Part shown: piece by piece, positions 16,043-21,617 of the stretch
Layout of the letters: every line of letters begins with the position of its first letter
Numbering within the stretch: the first letter of the stretch is position 1
Origin: Hyphomicrobium sp.
GTDB lineage: Bacteria; Pseudomonadota; Alphaproteobacteria; Rhizobiales; Hyphomicrobiaceae
Direction of reading: 5' to 3'
NCBI GenBank assembly: GCA_030598645.1
Contig: JAUVPN010000006.1
Coordinates: 1 to 21,617 of the forward strand
Length of the DNA stretch: 21,617 nucleotides
Translations under genes and position numbers: made by a program
The notes under the pieces: model-generated
Database searches by the model: none
What the model was told of the DNA's origin: nothing
What the model saw: the letters and a program-made list of their open reading frames with translations, nothing else

Positions 16043-16267
16043 GTCCTCGCGGGTATCTCTTCCCGAGTACTCAGGGAAACTACGATTGCGTGATTAAAGA
16101 GCCCGATTGTGGCGCGATGGCGCGATCTCGGAGAATTGGCAAAATGATCATAGAGTAGCGCAATGCATTGTATTTATTTCATGCGCCGTCTCGGCGGATG
16201 ACTGAGGCATTGAGCTCTCGCACATCAAGAGGCCTTATCGCGCGAGCTCACGGGCCGCACCGCCCGC

Positions 16268-16744
16268 TTAGGCGCGGGCTGGCCCTCCGCTGGGGCGGCG
16301 CGTCATGGCTGAAAGCGTGCAATGCACGAGTGCGCCGGGCGGCCTTGCCGCCTTGATAGCCTCTCTTGAGGCGCGCAGGGTTGGTGGGGGCAAAGGCGAA
16401 AAAAAACACAACTCTTCTCGTGGGTTAGGGTCCAATTGGGTTCGTTTTGTAAAATGCATGATGTCAAATGTCGCCAACATGCGGGCGAGCGCGCGCGCTG
16501 GCCAGCGAACGAAATGATTGCCGCCCGAGCCTGCAGGGAGGGTACCAGACCGAGACACCATCGAAATCGACAGGCTCCCCGATGGGCACCTTGGAGACTT
16601 CAGACCATCTATGTCGGTGTGAGTGAAGACAAGCACCTGAAGCCCGCGTTGAGCGAGCCTCTTTGCAAGCCCGTGGACCGAATAAATCGGCCCGCCGTGG
16701 CGGACCGCCGGCAGGTACGCTGGCGCGACGTACAAAGTACGCAT
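16268..16744 (-). pseudogene. GT4 glycosyltransferase pseudogene, N-terminal part only
   Basis: The minus-strand frame from ATG 16744 opens as a typical GT4 enzyme: MRTLYVAPAYLPAVRHGGP, then GLAKRLAQRGLQVLVFTHTDID. After LKSP the homology moves to another frame (KVPIGEPVDFDGVSVWYPP), then returns (ALARMLATFDIMHF). It is lost near 16440, before any donor-binding domain. A run of eight A residues near 16400 and low-complexity sequence follow. An intact enzyme needs about 350-400 residues, so this is a truncated and frameshifted remnant. It begins about 50 bases after the methyltransferase gene that precedes it on the same strand. Confidence 0.75.
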
Positions 16745-16792
16745 GGTCGAGGCGGCTTCAGGCCGCATTGTGACACCTCCCGCGAAGTTCGA

Positions 16793-17446
16793 TCAAGCGG
16801 GCTTCACAAGGTCGATTGCGATGTTGTCGGAGAACCACTTGCCGCTGACGAAGGGAGCCACGGCCTGCCACTCTTGGCGAAGGAATGGAATTCGGCCGAA
16901 GTTAGTGTAGGTAAATCCGCTCACAGCAAAGCCTGCTTCCTTCGCGGCCCTTTCGAGGTCCTGTTTGACCAGAGCCGTGATGTGTGCGGGATAACAGTTG
17001 TCAGAGAAGTCCCTGAACTGGTCTCGGATAACCAGACAAACCTTGCTCGATAGGCTCAGCTGATTGGGAGTCGTGATGAGGCAGCGACCGCCGGGCTTCA
17101 AGATCCTGTAGTGCTCGCGCAGGAAGTGTCGAGGATTTTCGACATGTTCGATAACCTCCAAGGCGACTGTGCCATCGTACCTTGCATCCGGTAGCGCCCA
17201 TCCTGCGTTGAGGTCACACATGGTGTACCTGATCGATGGCGAAACCGGGCTCGCTTCGTGGTCGATAATCTCTACCCGGCTGAATTCGCTTGCCAATCGC
17301 CGCGCGAAGTTGCCGCTGCCGCCGCCCACGTCGATCAAGGTGCTCTTCCGCTCAAGCTTCCAGGCTCGCACGATCCTGTGCGCCATATCGTAGATTGGCT
17401 TGCTCGAGGATCCCGCACTCTGCTTACCAATTGCTTCAGGCTGCAT
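16793..17446 (-). CDS. Class I SAM-dependent methyltransferase (glycan locus)
   Basis: A 217-residue small methyltransferase. Motif I is LIDVGGGSGNFARRL (about 37-51), the acidic motif II is EIIDHEAS, and the post-I block is DARYDGTVALEVIEHVENPRHFL, followed by RILKPGGRCLITTPN. This pattern is usual for methyltransferases that act on sugars, lipids or quinone-like small molecules. Neighbouring glycosyl- and acetyltransferases favour a glycan or glycolipid substrate. ATG 17446 has AGGA at a good distance. It is separated from the acetyltransferase upstream by recombinase debris, so it may originally have been one operon with it. Involvement in lasso tailoring is possible but not favoured. Confidence 0.85.
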   Translation of the reverse strand: MQPEAIGKQSAGSSSKPIYDMAHRIVRAWKLERKSTLIDVGGGSGNFARRLASEFSRVEIIDHEASPVSPSIRYTMCDLNAGWALPDARYDGTVALEVIEHVENPRHFLREHYRILKPGGRCLITTPNQLSLSSKVCLVIRDQFRDFSDNCYPAHITALVKQDLERAAKEAGFAVSGFTYTNFGRIPFLRQEWQAVAPFVSGKWFSDNIAIDLVKPA

Positions 17447-17499
17447 CGTTCCTAACCATCAATAGTCAGCGATCAAGACACCGTACCGATAATCGTAGC

Positions 17500-17691
17500 A
17501 ACGCCTTGCAGGACGACCTTGAAGTTGGTCGGACATTCGAAGCTTTGCTCCATTCGAATCTGACCAGCAAACTTAGCCGCTACGAGACAAGTCTCCAACG
17601 CCAGTTCACAGCTACGCTCACGGAGCTGCGCGAGCTCAAGGCGACACGCCCCGATCGCTCGACATTCATCGACGCCGTCGACGAAACTTAG
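17500..17691 (+). pseudogene. Remnant of a conserved alphaproteobacterial hypothetical protein
   Basis: The plus-strand frame ending at TAG 17691 spells a C-terminal piece with TSKLSRYETSLQRQFTATL and ELRELK. I recognise this as the tail of a widespread uncharacterised family whose usual form begins with an N-R-R-N-A-Q-x-S-T-G-P segment; that N-terminal part is absent. It has no start codon of its own within the homologous part and abuts the methyltransferase gene. It is most likely an insertion or deletion scar. Confidence 0.5.
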
Positions 17692-17769
17692 CTTCCGGTT
17701 CAGTCCTACGGTCGGATCAGGTCTCCTTGAGAATCGTGATCCGGAATTGGTAACGGACGCGACCTTTGA

Positions 17770-18414
17770 GCTGCCGCCCTTATTAGCGTCGGCTATAACA
17801 CTTTCTGTCAAAGCTCTGAGATCATGTCTATGCAGGTTGCGTATGTCATCCTCGACGGCGACGAAACCGCGAGCGTGATTATTGCACGCTCCGAATTCGA
17901 CATTGTGGGAGATGGTCGGGTTGCGTATCTCTCACCGCAGATGACCTCGCTGCTCACCCCTTGGATCCTAAAAGCGTGCCTGGAAGCTGGTCCGCTCTTT
18001 CGCGGTCTGCATGTCAATCGTCCGTCAGACAGCCCTCTTGCGACATCGTTTATTCGGCGGCTGATTAAAAGCGCAACCGTTCGCGCCGGGTTAGATGCAT
18101 CGATTGCCAACGAACTCTCCGGTCACTCCATGCGCATTGGTGCCGCACAAGATATGATGGTTGTAGGCTTCGGCGCACTCGCCATCATGCAAGCGGGCGG
18201 CTGGAAGTCTGCGAAAGGTATGCTGCCCTATGTTCAAAACGCAGTAGCCAAGGATTTGCACAGTAGGAGATGGCTACACCTGAAAGCTTCGCAGATAAAT
18301 GTACCGGACCACGCCCAGACGACGAATCGTTCACGCTATAGCGAGAACAGTTTCTGCTATTTGCCCGAAGAGGCATCGGTAATGCTGGAAGTTATCTTCG
18401 TTAAGTTGCAGTGA
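17770..18414 (+). pseudogene. Tyrosine recombinase (phage integrase family) C-terminal remnant
   Basis: From about 17770 the plus frame reads AALISVGYNTFCQSSEIMSMQV, which lines up with the family's GYDTLxRRSELVAL box. The catalytic first arginine of that box is gone. Further on, ELSGHSMRIGAAQDM keeps the HxxR motif, GGWKS keeps the His/Trp position, and MLPYVQ keeps the catalytic Tyr. The N-terminal DNA-binding domain is missing, and an in-frame stop lies at 17767. The protein is therefore truncated and lacks a key residue. The frame ends at 18414, overlapping the last 14 bases of the acetyltransferase gene on the other strand. It breaks what would be a continuous minus-strand glycan operon. 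Confidence 0.78.
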
Positions 18415-19027
18415 CTTGATCCCCCTGCCCTCCGGGCACGGCACTGGCAATGTCGGAACCCTGCCGCTCGTCAGACCGCCCGATCGCGCGCGCTGGATTG
18501 CCAGCAACGATCGTGTTCCGAGCAACGTGGCGAGTTGTTACCGCACACGCGGCGACGACGGCTCCATCACTTACTCTGACACCTGGTCCAACAAAGGCCT
18601 CGGCTGCAACCCATGCCCTTGCGCCAATCTCGATTGCTCCGACGAGAAGGGGACGGCCAGGATCACGTGCATCTCGACTTGCGCCACACAGAAATGCACG
18701 TTGGCTTACGACACTGTCTTCTTTGAGCGTTATGCGTCCGACGGAATAGCAGTCGACGCCAGGGCCAAGGCAACTGCCGCGGGCCATCTCCAAGTTCCAC
18801 GGGGCCCATATCTGAGCCGAAGGATACAGAAGAGTGCCCGGCCCAATCCTTGCGCCAAACAATCGCAAGACTCCGCGACGCCATCCGTGGAGCGGAGTGG
18901 GCGAAGGCCGATACAGCAGAAGCCAAGCAATAGACCAAAGACCGCGACGCAGCTTATCGTAGCGACTCGGCGGCGCGGTTCTTGCCAGAATCGGTCGTGG
19001 ATTCGGGCGCTCTTGTGGGGTGATCAT
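18401..19027 (-). CDS. WcaF-like O-acetyltransferase (left-handed beta-helix)
   Basis: A 208-residue hexapeptide-repeat acetyltransferase. The N-terminus has the RRGLWSIAWLLLYRPSPTPLHGWRRGVLRLFGARIG stretch (about 27-62, broken here only for description) typical of putative colanic-acid acetyltransferases, followed by repeated turns such as IGPGTLLYPSAQIW, GVDCYSVGRITL and VGPGVRV, and closing VTTRHVARNTIVAGNPARAIG. It would move acetyl from acetyl-CoA to a sugar of the exopolysaccharide. ATG 19027 is chosen because its ATGA overlaps the stop of the upstream glycosyltransferase and GGAGG lies six bases ahead. The C-terminal tail after the repeats is unusual in being Gly/Gln-rich and may have been altered by the neighbouring recombinase debris. 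Confidence 0.86.
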   Translation of the reverse strand: MITPQERPNPRPILARTAPPSRYDKLRRGLWSIAWLLLYRPSPTPLHGWRRGVLRLFGARIGPGTLLYPSAQIWAPWNLEMARGSCLGPGVDCYSVGRITLKEDSVVSQRAFLCGASRDARDPGRPLLVGAIEIGARAWVAAEAFVGPGVRVSDGAVVAACAVTTRHVARNTIVAGNPARAIGRSDERQGSDIASAVPGGQGDQVTAT

Positions 19028-20217
19028 TGCACCTCCACGCAATCAGGAGGAGGTGCACCGCGGACAAGCCATTCATAAACCCCGCGCAGATCGGCTGCGA
19101 TCGAGGCCCAGGAAAAGCGTGTCGCGACCAGCTCTCGGCCACGCGCCCCGATAGCAGGCAAGTCGGCAGCGGGAAGCTGATTAGAAAGCACGTGGGCTAA
19201 CGCCTCGGGATCGGTAAATATCTCCACCGCCGCTCCTTCGTCGAAACCTTCGGGAATGTTGCAGCCGCGAGTCATAAAGACAGGCAAGCTATGGGCCCAA
19301 GCCTCGAGAACCGCAATCGGCAGGCCCTCCGAGTGGGAGGCGAGCACGAAGGCATCTGCGTGCGCGAAGGCCGCATCCTTCTCCTCGCCGAAGACTGGAC
19401 CGGGGAAAAGTACCTCAGGTAAACCGAGTGACTGCGCGTGCGCCAAAAAGCCTTCAGCGTGACCGCCATCGTCCCAGCCCGCCACGACAAGCCGCCACCG
19501 CGCCGCAAGCTCCGGAGAAAGTGACTTGAGCCGCGCCCAAGCCTCAAGGGTTTCGCGAATGCCCTTTTTCGGATGGAGCCGCCCAAGAAACAGAAGCGTT
19601 CGCCGCGCGTCGTCCGGCAACCATGTAGGGCGTGCATGGTATTTCTTAGGGTCGGGCAGATGTGCTCCATTCGGAATGATTGCTAGGGGGTTCGTGAGCC
19701 CGAGTGCACGCACACCCTCCGCCTCTGCATGCGAACAGTGAATGCAGGCCGCCGCCTCTAGGTTCGCGCGCTCGAAGAGCAGCGCTGCGATCTCCTTCTT
19801 TAAGTTCGCATTCGCAAGCGCCCAGGGTTCTAGCATCCCTTGCGTGGATATGACGACAGGCCGACCGGTCCGGCGCCGCCAGCGCATGACGGCGATGGAA
19901 GGATAGAGCCAAAGGCCGTGTTGGTGCAGGACATCGTGCGCGGCATTCGCTAGGTCGCGGTCGAGGCTCGGTGCAATGGCAAAGCGCGCCACGAGCGGCC
20001 TATGCAAGCGGGGTATAAGCGGATTCCAGGACGAGCAATCCGCGTCGGCAAACGAGTCAGCGACACCATAGACTGAAACGCGCGCTCCCCCCTTCGCGAG
20101 TTCTTGCGCGTGCGCCTGCATAATAGGCAGTATGCCGCCCGCCGCGCGCGAGATGCTCGCAGAGATAATCCCAACTGAGACGGGCGGGGTGCCGCTGCTA
20201 AAGTTCTCGGCGCTCAT
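19024..20217 (-). CDS. GT4 glycosyltransferase
   Basis: A 397-residue GT-B enzyme. The acceptor-side domain has GIISASISRAAGGI and DVLHQHGLWLYPS (a typical early GT4 segment), then STQGMLEPWAL. The donor domain has LLFLGRLHPKKGI, and the nucleotide-binding ASHSEGLPIAVLEAWA with the spaced Glu residues of family GT4. The ATG at 20217 (MSAENFSSG) is preferred. An upstream ATG at 20301 would add 28 residues without family resemblance, although neither start has a strong ribosome-binding site. It is coupled to the acetyltransferase by an ATGA overlap. The sugar and linkage cannot be read from the sequence. Confidence 0.9.
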   Translation of the reverse strand: MSAENFSSGTPPVSVGIISASISRAAGGILPIMQAHAQELAKGGARVSVYGVADSFADADCSSWNPLIPRLHRPLVARFAIAPSLDRDLANAAHDVLHQHGLWLYPSIAVMRWRRRTGRPVVISTQGMLEPWALANANLKKEIAALLFERANLEAAACIHCSHAEAEGVRALGLTNPLAIIPNGAHLPDPKKYHARPTWLPDDARRTLLFLGRLHPKKGIRETLEAWARLKSLSPELAARWRLVVAGWDDGGHAEGFLAHAQSLGLPEVLFPGPVFGEEKDAAFAHADAFVLASHSEGLPIAVLEAWAHSLPVFMTRGCNIPEGFDEGAAVEIFTDPEALAHVLSNQLPAADLPAIGARGRELVATRFSWASIAADLRGVYEWLVRGAPPPDCVEVQ

Positions 20218-20473
20218 CACAACACCGCGGCCATGTACTGTCGCAAATATGAGCCGAAGAGAACCGCATCCCAATGATGCTTCCCCATTTAATTGGCCCA
20301 TGCCTTACTATCGTCTTTGGTTCCACCACCGGTGGGTATAAGTTCTCGACTTTCTCTCGGCTCAGCAGCGCCCATCGCGTTGGGGTGCAGTGGCTCTCAG
20401 ACGCCACCCGCGCGGCGGGACACAACGCGGTCGAGATTCTTAAGCACGAGCGGCGCGTACGCTATGGCGCCGG

Positions 20474-21617
20474 TCAATCTAGATCTGCGATGTTTTGGCG
20501 AGACAGCGCCTGCAGGAGTAAGCGATCCCAAGGGGCCAGCCGCCGCCGCGCTGGCGCAGCGCGTGCGGCCTCCGCTGCTGACACTAGACCAGACGCAAAA
20601 CGTTCTGGCCCCCAGTTGGCAATGATACGTCGGCTGGCCGCGCCCATGCGATCTCGCGTTGCCTGCGGCAGTTCGATCAAAGTCGCGATCGCAGATGCCA
20701 TGCTCTCGATGCTGTTCGGATCGACGAGAAATCCGTTCACACCGTCCTGGACTAGCTCCGGCGCCGCGCCGCATGTGCGCGAGACAATGACTGGTAGCCC
20801 AGAAGCCATCGCCTCATTAATGACAAGGCCCCACTGCTCGGTCAGAGACACGTGAACGAATCCTTCGGCGAGACCATAGTAGACCGGCAGCTCATCGTAT
20901 TGGCGGAAGCCCGGAAGATGGACATGCGCCCCGACATTGTGGGAGGCGATCGCCGCCTGGACCGCTGCCTGCTCACGTCCGCCCCCAAGGAGAACAAGGT
21001 GAGGGGGAGCAGTTCGGCCGCGCGTGGCAGCGGCGTACGCCGCAATGAGGGCCAGTAGGTTCTTTTTAGTGATGAACCGTGCCGAAGCGAGGAGAAAACG
21101 GTCCGGAAGACGATGATGTTTGCGAAGCGTCTCGGCATTGGCCCGCGCGACATTCGCGCCTCGGAAAAAGTGCTCATTGTCGACCACATCATACCCGGTG
21201 AAAATGCGCTCCTTCGGCATCCCAAGCTGCATCATGTATGCGACGTGCTTGGAGCCACCAACCAGAGCCGCTTGAGACATGGCCACAACGCGGCTCTTGA
21301 TGGCCTCCTTCCACGCCTTCCGCGGCGCATCACCGGCTTGACTTTCGGACATCATGACCACTGGGGTCCTATGTCTTAGCGACCATTCCATCAAAGACAT
21401 ACTCCACCGTGAAGACCAACCGGGGAGAGCGACAGCGCATGGCCTAATCGCTTCAAGAGCTATGAATATCGCGTCTCGGATCTCCGCTGTCGTCTTGCGT
21501 TCTATGGGTTCATCGGGAAACAGAGTCAGACGCTGAAACTCCCCACAGCCAACCGTCTTATGCCAGTCATACGTTGCACTCAGGGAGGAGCCCTCTACTC
21601 CAATAACGTCGCTCCCA
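20474..21617 (-). CDS. GT4 glycosyltransferase, start outside the window
   Basis: The frame is open to the right edge, so the visible 380 residues lack only the first part. An internal ATG at 21400 is not the start: protein upstream of it (VIGVEGSSLSATYDW, LTLFPDEPIE, VALPGWSSRWSMSL) is clearly glycosyltransferase sequence. Further on come VVMMSESQAGD, KRAW-like basic helix residues, LASARFITKKNLLALIAAYA, and the donor-site motif SLTEQWGLVINEAMASGLP with the two Glu of GT4. It precedes another GT4 gene by about 256 bases, in which I see no gene. Substrate is unknown. Confidence 0.88.
   Translation of the reverse strand, partial: GSDVIGVEGSSLSATYDWHKTVGCGEFQRLTLFPDEPIERKTTAEIRDAIFIALEAIRPCAVALPGWSSRWSMSLMEWSLRHRTPVVMMSESQAGDAPRKAWKEAIKSRVVAMSQAALVGGSKHVAYMMQLGMPKERIFTGYDVVDNEHFFRGANVARANAETLRKHHRLPDRFLLASARFITKKNLLALIAAYAAATRGRTAPPHLVLLGGGREQAAVQAAIASHNVGAHVHLPGFRQYDELPVYYGLAEGFVHVSLTEQWGLVINEAMASGLPVIVSRTCGAAPELVQDGVNGFLVDPNSIESMASAIATLIELPQATRDRMGAASRRIIANWGPERFASGLVSAAEAARAAPARRRLAPWDRLLLQALSRQNIADLD

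Noticed and set aside
20274..20855. 193-residue plus-strand frame
   Set aside because: It runs opposite the conserved C-terminal half of the glycosyltransferase at 20474-21617 and has no recognisable content.

Overview
The window looks like alphaproteobacterial chromosome (GC-rich). Its RTX-like secreted protein start, its PqqD-plus-B2 type of lasso peptide genes and its short remnant proteins are all of kinds common in that class. I could not fix the genus. The theme is a lasso peptide gene cluster sitting inside an exopolysaccharide/surface-glycan locus.

Left edge (1-2133): the first part of a secreted RTX/adhesin-like gene (minus strand) behind a sigma-54-like promoter, a decayed Nudix hydrolase gene, and a NusG/RfaH-type antiterminator. 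Positions 2216-4311 hold gmd and fcl, which make GDP-L-fucose. They run tail to tail into a WcaI-like glycosyltransferase (4254-5597, minus). A VanZ-like membrane protein (6043-6441) lies next.

Centre (6587-16042, all minus strand): the lasso peptide cluster. In transcription order it holds a nucleotidyltransferase-like protein, an ABC exporter, lasso precursor 2, a fragment of a duplicated exporter gene, the asparagine-synthetase-like lasso cyclase, lasso precursor 1, a PRMT-fold methyltransferase, an HPr-kinase-like protein, a PqqD-type leader-recognition protein (B1) and a transglutaminase-like leader protease (B2). Inferred flow: B1 binds the leader, B2 cuts it, the cyclase closes the Gly1-Asp8/Glu8 ring, kinase, methyltransferase and nucleotidyltransferase-like proteins are candidate tailoring enzymes, and the ABC protein exports the product. 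The two precursors are only 54 and 59 residues long and sit inside longer spurious reading frames, so automatic annotation could easily miss them.

Right part (16268-21617): a broken glycosyltransferase, a SAM methyltransferase, plus-strand remnants of a tyrosine recombinase and of a conserved hypothetical protein, then a WcaF-like acetyltransferase and two GT4 glycosyltransferases. These resume the glycan locus. The recombinase remnant and the pseudogenes mark this as a rearranged, accessory region.
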